Assembly (NCBI GenBank): GCA_009192285.1
Contig: CM018606.1
Coordinates: forward strand, 1,602,081-1,666,080
From: Morchella semilibera
Taxonomy: Eukaryota; Ascomycota; Pezizomycetes; Pezizales; Morchellaceae
Direction of reading: 5' to 3'
DNA length: 64,000 bases
Under the pieces are notes generated by a model that had not been told where the DNA came from, made no database searches, and saw only the letters and a program-made list of their open reading frames with translations. Positions 36,060-46,952 of the stretch are shown here, piece after piece. Positions within the stretch are counted from its first letter, which is position 1; each line of letters opens with the position of its first letter. The translations under genes and the position numbers were made by a program.

Positions 36060-37400
36060 GAGCTTATCTAATAGAAAGCGAGTGATGTTTCATGATTATT
36101 AAATCTTCTAATAGGGTGACACAGGTAAAGATCACAGGCCATCATATAATCTTGAACCACCTAGGGCTATTATACGTATGTAGTAGAATGTATACTAGCA
36201 GTTCGAACAGCAGGCTATCTATACCGTATGGAATGGGCACAAGACTAATTAACAATAGAGGCAATACTAGCACCTTGTTAATGTCGAGGCAAGGGGCGGT
36301 TTTGGCTTGCTCGCATTAAACACTACGGCCTCTCAGGGCTTTCTAGCAAATTTCGAATTACTTCTCGACCGCGCCGATCCCACAACCAGAGAAGGAGATA
36401 TATGGTGGTACTATCTCGTACAGTGCCGCCCCTCTCGAGAGTGACAATAGAGGCAAATACTAGCAACAGGTCTTTCTAATACCATAACAAAAGACAGGGC
36501 CGTCCAAACTATCTAAATTTCAGGCTTCTGGTGCGGCCCCGCATCCGGAGCAAGGGATGGTAGTACTATTCTACACGTCGAGGAAGCACTAGAAGAACGT
36601 GTCAATGTGGACGCAAAGAACAAGGAGATTGATAATTCACCATATTAAGCGGCTATCAGAGACCATGTAGCAAACCTAAAACATATGCTTAGCTTGTGAC
36701 TCAGCCCCATGCACCTTTAAGGGACGCGGGTGCCGGTTTACTCTGCACCTTGAAACTTCCCGGACGGCCAAAACATAGACGATAGAAGCATTACTAACGG
36801 CCGGTGCGGATATCTATGCTTAATGGCGTTAGTTAGACGGCTATAAGACTGGTCCCCACAACGACATGTATCTCATTGCACAACATATTCCATAGTCACT
36901 CCACCACTCAATCAACCATAGCGTAGAAGGGACCCTACTGCATCTTCTATAGATCTACGAGCAAGGCGATATCGAAATCAAGAAATTCTTTCTCATCACG
37001 CAGGATCATACCGGACAAGCTACCCTAAATATTGCTCTACTCTCTAATAGTGGGGACGTTGCGCCCACACTATATAGCTATGTTACGGACCTCTGGATAC
37101 GGGATAGCCATGGGTTGTTTGTCTGGGAGCTGGGGTCTGTTACCCAAGAGTATCGATCTATGTAGTAGTATGATCGGGCAGAGGATTTCTACTATCTAGG
37201 CTTTGAGTGAACAATATGGGACGATTATAGGTATAAGGTATATGTCGGGGTTCCCTTCTTGGATGAAACATCACTCTCGGGGCGTGTATTCAGAAGAGCA
37301 TGTAAGGTTAGCATAGATTATCGGGTAGGGAACGCATTGGGGAATACGGTTTGGTTATTTTTAGAGCTACGGAGGCTAGTCCGAGAGCATTAATGCAATG
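36060..37400 (+). pseudogene. Decayed ankyrin-repeat gene
   Basis: Short stretches read like ankyrin repeats, separated by stops and changes of frame. They include NFELLLDRADPTTREGD near 36350, ERVNVDAKNKEIDNSPY near 36597, EALLTAGADIYA near 36786, and DHTGQATLNIALLSNSGDVA near 37003. A later open stretch (GLFVWELGSVTQEYRSM near 37115) may be a C-terminal extension. No frame is open for more than about 75 codons, so the gene is dead. Ankyrin genes are typical of fungal accessory regions. Boundaries are approximate. Confidence 0.5.
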
Positions 37401-38687
37401 GAGTGCCGAAAGTATTATGGAGACATGTTGACGGTAGGGTAGGGGCTTTTTGGCCCATGCTGTATCCTTATATCGAGAGTCAACCTATATGTATCACTCA
37501 CACGAAAAAGTAGAGTTCAACTATAGATCTAGTCCCATGCCCATCCCCTACGGACAACTCTCTGCTCACCGTCTTCAAAGTCTCACTACACTAGAACTAG
37601 CACTAAATTGCACGCAGATAGAGCCACAGACATCACAGTAAGAATATTACGAAACACAACAACATAATAGTATCAAGTTTTTCTACCCCAATGCTATTAA
37701 GTACCCCAATGCTATTAAGTATCTATTTACCCCAATACTAACTACATACCAACTCTGTAGCCCGGAGAAAAATTTGAACTCTGGTTATAAGGCAACTACG
37801 GCTCCCCCGCATTATATATATTAAACTCCCTGTGGAAATCCACTCTGCCTATATATATACACGTATTTGTAGACAATATGGAAGCGTGCGATCGAGCGTT
37901 GCCTTTAGTCGTATATATATACATAATTATATACATACTCACTTAGGCGATTTAGCTGTGGTGGGTACATGTACATGGAGTTAGAAATATCGTTACGACC
38001 CCCGGACCCCAGCCGGAGCGGGGGGGGGCTTTCTCAACATCGTTATATATCAAACACGAATACTCCACTTACTCTTTCAGCACAGCCCGCTTCTCCACCG
38101 AACGCAATAACGACCTGCCCCAGAGTAAATGTAGTTAGTCATCAACCTCCAGAACTCACCCCCATCCCCTCCCGGCGTTCCGCCAAGCTCAGAAAGGACC
38201 ATTCGTAGTAACAAACCATAAACTCACGTTAGCCAACCCCCTAAATCCCCTGGCGTACTTCAATCACAGTTCATCACTCGCTCACTGACACTCACCAACT
38301 CCGCCGACTCTGCCAAAGGAATCACATGAAGACACCCTAAATTGCCAGTTCCTCTGTAGTACACTAGAATTTCACTTCCGGGAGTCTATCTACCTGCGGA
38401 CTCGGGGCCGCCCCACCCATACCCACCACCGGAGCCCTTCGTACGCCCTTATACCCCAGAACCATCCTCCCCCCCCTAATTTCCTTGGTATTCTCCGTTC
38501 ATTTGAATCTAAACTATCCCCGTGAAACCTCCCGCACCCAAATACGAAAAACAAAAACCGAACCTCCTACCAAGCCTGGGTTAGGTTTACCCTACATTGA
38601 ACCCTAACCCACATAATTACCATACTACACCCCCGGAAAACGCCGGCTCGAGCTCAGGGTCGGCCATTGACACAGCACTCGTGAATC
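37401..38687. other. Spacer upstream of the NAT9-like gene
   Basis: No gene is supported. A 21-bp unit containing CCCCAATGCTATTAAGTA is repeated in tandem about 2.5 times near 37683-37740. A TACATGTA palindrome lies near 37968. ACCCTAACCC near 38602 is a telobox-like site about 85 bp before the next ATG. Confidence 0.5.
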
Positions 38688-39596
38688 ATGAGGTTCAATG
38701 CTACCACCGGTACGTGTATTTCCCCTCCTCCCCTCTTCCTGCTGTGCTGTGCTGTGCCGTGCTGTGTGTTTTTGGTGCACGATGTGTGTGTATGGTGTGT
38801 GTGTGTGGTATGCGAGGAGGCTGATAGACCCCTGATATTAGCTCTTGTCTCGTCGAAGGTGCTCTTGGTGCCGTATGAGCCGCACCATGTAAGAACGTAT
38901 AGCTCATGGATGGATGATGAGGTTTGTTTTTCTTACCCCCTTTTGTTTGGGGGAGGGTGATGGTGGTGGATGGGGGTTAATGTGTGGGCCGGGGGTTGAC
39001 AGGACATCCGCGAGGCCACGGCGTCAGAGAGACTTACGCTCATTGAAGAGTACGAGATGCAGCGCAAGTGGCGTGAGGACGCCGACAAGCTCACCTTCAT
39101 CACGTGTCTACCTCCCATAGCCCCGGGAGATGCAGTCGACGACGGCCCGGGGCGCATGGTTGGTGACGTGAACCTGTTCCTATACCTCGAGGACAGCGAG
39201 ACAGAGGTCGACGAGGGCGGGGAGGCGCGGCAGGTTGCTGTGGGCGAGATCGAGATCATGGTGGCTGAGAAGACGCAGCGTGGCAAGGGGCTGGGGAAAG
39301 CTTCGTTGCTGATTTTCCTCAACTATGTGTTGAGGCATAAGGGTGAGATTATGGAGCAGTGGGGGCAGCCAGGGGTGAGTGAGCTGGAGGCGTTGAGGGT
39401 GAAGGTGGGTAGTGGGAATGAGAGGAGCTTGGGGTTGTTTGAAGGCGTGGGATTCGTGAAGAAAAGTGAGAAGGAAAGTTACTTTGGGGAGTTTGAGCTG
39501 GTATTGAGGGATATGGGTGTTGGGGGCATTGAGGCGAGGGTGAGGGAGTTTGGGATGGAAGGATGGAAGGAGGTGGAGTATAGGGCAGGCTTGTAG
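38688..39596 (+). CDS. NAT9-like GNAT N-acetyltransferase, three exons
   Basis: Exons 38688-38709, 38842-38921 and 39003-39596 encode 231 residues; all junctions join in phase. The first exon is only 22 nt (MRFNATT plus one base). The N-terminus carries the NAT9 signature KVLLVPYEPHHV and WMDDE, then REATASERLTLIEEYEMQR and WREDADKLTFI. The GNAT acetyl-CoA loop is QRGKGLGKASL (about residues 125-135), followed by KVGSGNERSLGLFEGVGF. NAT9 relatives are GNAT enzymes proposed to acetylate protein N-termini, with tubulin stability effects reported in flies; the substrate in fungi is not known. An acidic insert (DSETEVDEGGEA) lies in the middle. No anomaly is seen. Confidence 0.92.
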
Positions 39597-42500
39597 ATGC
39601 CATGAATGTTTCTCACCTTTGTTTGTTTTGTAGTGGCATACATGTACATGTAGTTATAGAGTACTCTTTCTTTTTTCTTTTTTCTTTTTTCTCTTCTTTT
39701 CCCCTTCTTTTGAAGATGAATTACGGTGGCATTCGATACCAGTTGGTGCTTTTTCTGTACCGGGAAAAGCGACTCCATTAATATCAACCAATTCATTTTT
39801 TAGTTTTTGGCTGACGTGAAATATACATGTACTTAACTTTTCAAATGCATCTAATGATACATGTAAATACATACTTATTAATATAAAGCAAGCAAGTCAT
39901 TGGACAAGCACGGATCCAGGATAATGGCGAGCTGTGTAGTGATGTAGCTATGGCATGGATGCACACACCGCTGCACCGGTATACTACTACATGACATGTA
40001 CTTGTAGCTTTAGACTTTTGCGGTATCCCATTCCATGAAACGCGACCCTCCTCACTGTGAACGTTGAATCTAAGGGCACGGACGATAACAATAGCACCCG
40101 GTGAGATTGGAGTCCGCGTGCAGCAGTCGCGGATATTAGGGCCGTGAATAGTTACTTCCAGGAATGCTACTGTGCTCGAGATCTTAGCGGTATTGTAAAT
40201 ACATGTACTAAATATATACTTGATATACATGTACCCCGGGGGTCCTCAAAGCGACAAAAACCACTAATTTCGCAGCTACTGGCCACCATGCCCAAAAGTT
40301 GGGAAGTAATTTATACATGTCGAATTGCATCAGGCGGAGCTATATAATAATAGTAAATGGAAATACTAATGGAAAAAATTGACTGAGTCTAGCTTTGATG
40401 GTGGTCGCGGCACCAGAATATTGAGCTCGTTGCATCACTTTAAGGGCCGCCCCCGGGGTACATACATAGATACCAAATAGCAAATTCTGGCCGAACCGAA
40501 CACAGGACACAGGACACAGCACGAGCGGCCTCGGGGATTGAGGCTCAGGCAACATCTCCTCCACACTTAAGTACTTACTTACAAGTACATTCATGTAGGT
40601 AAGTAAGTACATAGCTGTATGCTTACGCCGACTAACACGGGCCTCCTATTTAAGATTAGCTTGAGCCGGGTCCATTTAACATTATCAAATATCAGCAATC
40701 CGCAGGCCACATTATATAGTGATCATCTCGGAATTCTGTTTCAAAACAGGCAGTAAAACTGCATTACTGCATATATTCGCTGACCCGAGCTACCGGGGCG
40801 CAATCTCGGGGATAATATTTACGCTACAGAGGGGTCTCATATTGAGTCATGTGCTATCACCCGGAACTGATGACCCCAACCCATCCCAGTTAAGTACTCG
40901 GGTGTGAACCAAAGTGATCAGAACTCTACGACAATTGGTTGAGAATATGTGGGTGCGACGGGCTGGGGCCGATAAGACCTGCCAAGAATTCTTATCTTGA
41001 ATGGGGGAAAAAAGTCATCAGAACTTTTCCAAGATCCTTATCAAAAAATCCAAAAAAAATCCAAAAATATATTTAAAATATTGTATCTATCAGCACCTTC
41101 TCTATATGCTATTTGGGTACAAATTTGGCTGTGTAGAGAAAACTTTCAGGAGGCAGCAGTAAGGTTGAGGACCAAGTTCTGGCCTCTGAAGTCTCCTGGG
41201 GCACACAGTAATGATATAAGTCCAGGGTGGGGCCAACTTGGCACTCCAGGCCAACCAGACCAACCAGGAGCAGTTCTGATCACTTACCCTCAACACCCGG
41301 TACATGTATGTGTATTAACATCAAGCTGATTAAGCAAATCACTGTTGTCGCGCGTATCTCCGTCAACTAAAACCTAACCCTGCCCTACCTACAGGAGTCT
41401 CTCAATTGTTTGCTATCTATCGTCATCATACTCTGTTGTCCAGGCCAGGATCGAGATTACCCATATCTTTGTACGTAATTGCCCTCTTTTTTTTCTTTCT
41501 TTTTTTTCTTCTTGCTTTTCCGGAGGGAATTCCTCACACACACACACACACTCACATCCTGGTAGGGGAGGACAGGGCAGGGGACGGACAGACAGACAGA
41601 GAAAGAGAGAGGGAATTTTTGGATGCCGCGGATATGTGTGACTGGTTACGTAGTGATTGATGGGATGGATGTCCGATAGATGGGATGGGATGGGATGACA
41701 GCGCCAGCCAGCCAGCCAGCGCTGAGTCGCCGCTGACCTTTCCCTTTCGCATAGCGCCTCTATGGTGGCTGGTGCGCTGAATACATATAGGGAGTACTGT
41801 AACCAGAACACAAATACAGCAGCAAAAAGAGTAAATGTAGCTAGGCGCTCAATTGGCTAGAAGAACGACGCGCGGAACCTGAGGAAGAAAAAGGACGGAA
41901 CCGCCCTAATTGGTCGGTCGAAGGATGAAGGCACTGGTGTCGACGCCGCCGGGCTTTATCTACTCCCCCTTAGAGCTGCCTGATACGATATGATATAACT
42001 CCTCAACACTAGCATGTAGCACCGGCCGCCCAACCTTTCGGGTTGGAGTTGAGTAGCTATGTAATTTATCCGTAATCAGGATGTGCAATACAATGCCGAC
42101 CCACCCACTCTACTCGGAGTCTGCCAGCTCCTACCCACCATAGCCCGAAAACACAATAAGCTTCAGCCCTCCCTTCCACCCCACGCGATGCACGTGGCAC
42201 AAACAAAATACAAACTCTAAACCTATCTCACCGATCCTAGAACACCAACAAATTGTACTGTACCTACTGCGCGGCGTGGTGGAAAAAAAAAAAAAAAGCT
42301 TAATTGTTTAGATACAAAGTAATAGTTGCGCTCTCTCCCGGAGTGTGGATTATTGATTAATTGATTACTCTACGGGGGTGTAGGTACAGGCCGGCAGGTG
42401 GGCGGCGGTTCTGCCTGATTAGGGTAGAGTAGATAAATTTAAAGTAGAGTATGAAGTATGTAGGTACATGTATTTTGCAGTTTGATATAGCTCTGCGAGC

Positions 42501-43817
42501 GAGATCTGCATCCTCTACTCATTTAGCAAATAGGGTATAGGTACATACTCTAGAGTTTCATGCAGCCACAACAGGTAAACATATGGATAAAAACAAAGTG
42601 CCCCAGCTCGGCCGTGTTTCGTTTCGTTTCACACCTCCCCCCCAGCAGGTGCAGTGGCGGACACACAGAGCCGACCATCAAACTATCCTTCACCCACTGA
42701 CTTTCAACACCACAACACTTGTCCAGGAAAAAAGTCCTTCTGTAAAATAGTTCTGTTGCCTACAACAGCCCTACAGAAGGGATTTCGAAATAAAAAACCA
42801 CTTCCCCATAGCCTCTAGAACAACCTAACTGAGGGTCGGTTTTGAGTGTCCGCCACTGTACATGTACTTGTGTAGCAATAGCCAAATGATCATTGACCAC
42901 CTCCACCCATGGCCACACCACTCATCATCCAGCCCTAACCCCGTCCGTTGCCACGATAGGTGGCCAACGCCCACCCGCGATGCCAAGCGAAAAAAAGCTT
43001 GTCGCAACGTATCAATGATCAATTCATCCGGTTGTCCGCCGCCACCCCTCCACCCGACGATATGAAAAAACCTCTGCCGGCTTGCCAAATGGTCAGGCGG
43101 GCAGTATCGAAATCTCCACATCACATATAAAAAATTTCCTTATTCCTTTTGTTGTCATCTGCGCATGAATTAGGGTTCGTTATGTCACTGTCACTGCACT
43201 GTCACTCGTCAACATGGCATCTCCCGCTCCCGCGGGGTAGAATGGTAGGTATGTGGGGTACCTACGCTACGTTAGACTACGAGTTGCTCTACTATGGGGG
43301 ACCGAGATTGATCTTGCTTATTGATACATACAGGAATTGTCCTAGCCTAAATATTTTTATAACTCAACAACTAGAAACGATTTTAAAGATCTGAATAGAT
43401 ATAATGATAGAGCAGGTAAAAACCGAGTCAATCTATCTAATAAAATTGAGAATATGTGTTGTGGTTGGTGAGCTATGACGGTCAAATTTTAGTGTAGAGT
43501 ACCTAAACCTAAGAAGAGCTTTCCGGTCCTATAAACAAAACCCACTTAGGATCAGTACGGATCTGTTAGCGGCGTTCTAAATCGGAATCGAAAGTAAAGG
43601 AAAGAAATGAGGAGAAAAGGAAAGAAGAGAAACTGTTCTTTGCATATTTTTTTCATTTCGGGGCATGTCAGATCTGGTTAATGAGAGCGATCTGCTCTTT
43701 CGATCTCTGGTTAAGGTAATGGGAGGTACAGAGAGGTAATGCACTAAGCCCAATCCCGAATCTGGGCCTCCTCCTCAAAAAACATGTGTGGTGCGGCGCA
43801 TCTTAAAGATGACAACG
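39597..43817. other. 4.2-kb spacer between the gene region and the transposon region
   Basis: No gene is supported. It contains at least nine TACATGTA palindromes (39641, 39647, 39823, 39859, 40200, 40227, 41301, 42468, 42858), a CTTTTTT-rich tract at 39667-39700, a TIR-bounded segment (40912-41285), an AC dinucleotide run near 41535, GGGATGGGATGGGATG with a following CCAGCCAGCCAG near 41685-41720, and an A15 run near 42283. Confidence 0.5.
40912..41285. mobile_element. Candidate non-autonomous DNA transposon, 374 bp
   Basis: AAGTGATCAGAACT at 40912-40925 is the exact reverse complement of AGTTCTGATCACTT at 41272-41285. A related motif, AAGTCATCAGAACTTTTCC, lies inside near 41016. The interior has no transposase-like frame. 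No clear target-site duplication was seen at the ends. The 14-bp perfect terminal repeats make a decayed TIR element the best reading. Confidence 0.5.
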
Positions 43818-43956
43818 AATTTCAAGTAAATCGCTAATAACTTTGATATCAAAAATCTATGAAGCCAAAGTCTTTATCTTCTTATACCTACATTTTGGCT
43901 TCATAGAATTATATATCTTGTCTGTTTGAAAGGTTATTAGCGATTTACTTGAAATT
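43818..43956. mobile_element. MITE-like palindromic element, 139 bp
   Basis: The ends form a long inverted repeat: AATTTCAAGTAAATCGCTAA at the left and its reverse complement, TTAGCGATTTACTTGAAATT, at the right, with similarity extending about 7 more bases. A second inner inverted pair (TCTATGAAGCCAAA and TTTGGCTTCATAGA) makes the whole element able to fold. No coding frame. It abuts the first LTR fragment of the transposon region. Confidence 0.65.
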
Positions 43957-43962
43957 CTTTGC

Positions 43963-44256
43963 TGTGATGGAGTAACCGGAAGACAAGGTAGCGTAAGACA
44001 ATGATGACGCAGAAGGACTCGAGGAGCATAGCAAGCACAATGAAGACACTGACGAAGGCGCAGATAACACTGGGCAAGCACAAGCACAGGCACCGGCAAG
44101 GTCAAAGTCAAGGGCAAAGGCAAAGAAATATGAAACAGGGAGAGTGAGGACCGAATGGACCTCAACGAAAATGATGAGAGGTGCTATGGGTTTCCTTGTT
44201 GCCGAGGACAAAGTTCGAGGTAAGAGGAATCATGGCCTGGAGATAGGAGTATATTC
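43963..44256 (-). repeat. Partial LTR (chromovirus family 1), reverse orientation
   Basis: The start TGTGATGGAGTAACC is the reverse complement of the LTR end seen elsewhere (GGTTACTCCATCACA). The body carries the characteristic GGCAAAGGCAAAG-like and GACCTCAACGA segments. It stops where the next LTR fragment begins. Fossil, incomplete. Confidence 0.75.
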
Positions 44257-44507
44257 TGTAACGGAGTGACTCGACGCAAAGTATAAGATGACAATGATGA
44301 TGTAGAAGGACTTAAGGAGAATAGCTAGCGCAGTGAGGGCACCGACAAAGACAAGAACAACACCGAGCAGGCACAAGCTCAGGCACCGGTGAAGGCAAAG
44401 GCAAAGGCAGAGGCAAAAGGACGCAGGGCAGGAACAGTGAAAACCAGATAGACCTCAACGAGAACAATGAGAGATACTATGGATTTGCTTTAAGGAGGAT
44501 AAGGTCT
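44257..44507 (-). repeat. Partial LTR (chromovirus family 1), reverse orientation
   Basis: A second incomplete copy begins TGTAACGGAGTGACTCG and ends directly against the left LTR of the chromovirus at 44508. Fossil, incomplete. Confidence 0.7.
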
Positions 44508-45139
44508 TGTCCCGGCGTCTTGGCATCGGTCCCGAGGATTTGGTAGTCGAAGCGCTGTTGTGTTTGTTCAGGGATAGTTAAGCGAAGGAGGGGTGTGCTA
44601 AGGGAGGTTGTCGTCATAGGTTTCTAGGAGGTTCGATGGCGTGATGGATTGGTAATGTAAATAGTAAAGATGGTGTGGAGGAATAGGAGGCGGAGTAGCG
44701 ATGGTTTTCTATGGGATTCTGTGAGTGATAGGGTGAGTCATAGCGGACTGGTGAAGGAGTAGTATTAAATAGCGGAGTTAGACGTTTTCCTTAGTTCTTT
44801 CTTTCTTTCCTCTCTGTCTCATCTTCCTGTTATCTCGGTACATAGGAATCTACTCCTATTTCCAAGCCATAGCCTCTCGTACCAAAAACTCTGTCCTCCT
44901 AAGAAGAGGAAACCCATAGTATCTATCATTATTCTCGTTGAGGTCCATTCAGTCCTCACCTTCTCTGCCCCGCGCCCTTGTGCTCTTGCCCTTGCCTTTG
45001 CCTTCGCCGGTGCCTGTGCTTGTGCCTGCCCGGTGTTGCTCCTGTCTTCGTCAGTCCCCTCGTCGAATAGACTGTGCTCCTCGAGCCTATCTGCGTCATC
45101 ATTGTCATCTTCTTCTTTGCGTCGGATTACTCCATCACA
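44508..45139 (+). repeat. Left LTR of the chromovirus
   Basis: 632 bp, beginning TGTCCCGGCGTC and ending CCATCACA. It contains the CT-rich TTAGTTCTTTCTTTC block that recurs in every family-1 LTR in the window. Confidence 0.85.
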
Positions 45140-45200
45140 CTAAGACGAGACCATCCTTACTCGACTGGCACAGTCCGAGTTCCCCGCACCATAGCCTATC

Positions 45201-46313
45201 ATGACCACCCCCGCTACCGATGCATTTGATTATCAAAAGCTCCATACGGATCTCGAAAGGTTCTTTGTCGCTCACCCTCAAGTGGACCCCGCCGCAACGG
45301 AGGAGGCAAAGCAAGCGTACGCCCTTCTCCAAAGAGCGCACGGAGGGGTTCAGCAATATGCGGTCGACCTCACTACCCACCACTCCGAAACAGAACAAAG
45401 CCGGGCCGAGTTCCATAAAGAAATCCAGGGACTACGGGCTAAGATTAAAAAGTTGCAAGAAGGAGTCAAAGGAGGTTTAGAGGAGATCCATGACGACTTA
45501 ACCAAGCCCTCCAAGTCAGAGAAACTCCCCGACCCGGAGAAATACCGGGGCGATCGCAAAACTCTTCAGACCTTTCAGAGACAACTACAGATTAAACTTA
45601 CGGCTAATCTTGATCGATTTCTTACTTCGGCTCAACAACTGGCGTATTCTATTTCTCGATTGGAAGGACCGGCGGCGGATCAATTCTTAGTTTATATTAC
45701 GGATGAAGGAATCGCTCTCGATTCCATGGCGGAATTTTTTGAAATTCTGGACAATGCGTTTGGGGATCCAGATCGCGCTGCCACTGCTGCTCGCAACTTG
45801 AGGGAGATCAGACAGCGCCAACGCACCTTCTCTGAGTACTTTGCAGAGTTCCAGCGGTATGCTGCCGACTCTGAGTTCAACGAGGCGGCAAAGATTGAAT
45901 GTCTTTTGGAAGGGCTTAATCAAGACTTGATGGCCCTAATGATTCAAAATGAGACCCCGACGACGATTAAAGCCTGTGGACTTCTTCTGCAACGAGTGGA
46001 CAATAAACAAAGGGCACTACAAGCCCGGATAGGGAGGTTTCGTTTTCAGATTCCAAGTGCTCCCGCCCCACATCCTCTTGGGGCCCGTCACCCCGTTGCA
46101 CCAGCAACATCCCCAGTCGTACGAGGACCACCCCAACCACCACTGAAGAATGCTGCGCCAGCGACACACCCGTCCTATACTCCAGGGGGAGCTGTCCCTA
46201 TGGATTTGTCTAATAGTTATCGTCGTCCGGACCCCAGAGAAAGAGAGGCACGTCGCGTGGAAAATCGTTGTTATTATTGCGGGAGGGTTGGACATTTGGT
46301 TAGAGATTGCAAG
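45201..46313 (+). pseudogene. Gag region of the chromovirus (fossil)
   Basis: The region opens 62 bp after the left LTR. It has a coiled-coil-rich N-terminal half, a retrotransposon Gag domain, a Pro-rich linker and a CCHC zinc knuckle near 46262-46315. It is interrupted downstream by the solo LTR at 46319. Gag would form the particle core and bind the element RNA. Confidence 0.85.
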
Positions 46314-46318
46314 CTTTC

Positions 46319-46952
46319 TGTCCCAGCGTCTTGGCATCTGTTCCGATAGTCCGGTAAGCGATGTATGGTTGTGGTTATTAGGGAAATGTTAAGCGAGAAG
46401 TGGGGAACGCGAGTTGGAGGTTGTCGTCATTAAGTTCTGGGAGGTTCGATGGCGTGATGGATTGGTAATGTAGAATAGCGGAGATGGTGGGGAGGATTAC
46501 GAGGTGTGGTAGCGACGGGTTTCTATGAGGTTCTATGAGTGAAAGTGTGAGTCATAGCGGACTAGTGGAGGAGGTGTGTTAAATAGCAGGGATAGAGATT
46601 TTCCTTAGTTCTTTCTTTCTTTTCTCTTCGTCTCGTCTTCCTGTTATTCTGGTACATAGAAATCTACTCCTATTTCTAAGCCATAGCCTCTCGTATCAAA
46701 GACTCGATCCTCTGACAAGAGGAAACTCATAGTACTCCTCATCGTTCTCGTTGAGGTCCCTTCGGTCCTCACTTCCCCTGCTCTGTGCTCTTGTGCCCTT
46801 GCCCTTGCCTTTGCCTTCGCCTGTGCCTGTGCTTGTGCCTGGCCAGTTTCGCCTTTGTCTTCGTCAGTCCCCTCGTCGCGCAGACTGTGCTCCCCGGGTC
46901 CTTCTGCGTCATCATTGTCATCTTCTTCTTTGCGGCGGGTTACTCCGTCACA
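46319..46952 (+). repeat. Solo LTR inserted in the chromovirus, TSD CTTTC
   Basis: 634 bp, TG...CA, flanked by the perfect 5-bp duplication CTTTC (46314-46318 and 46953-46957). It is of the same family as the host element's own LTRs, so a related copy jumped into this one and later collapsed by LTR recombination. Confidence 0.92.

Noticed and set aside
40861-40915. CCCAGTTAAGTACTCGGGTG resembling part of 5S rRNA
   Set aside because: Only a short stretch matches by eye and the remaining 5S sequence is absent.
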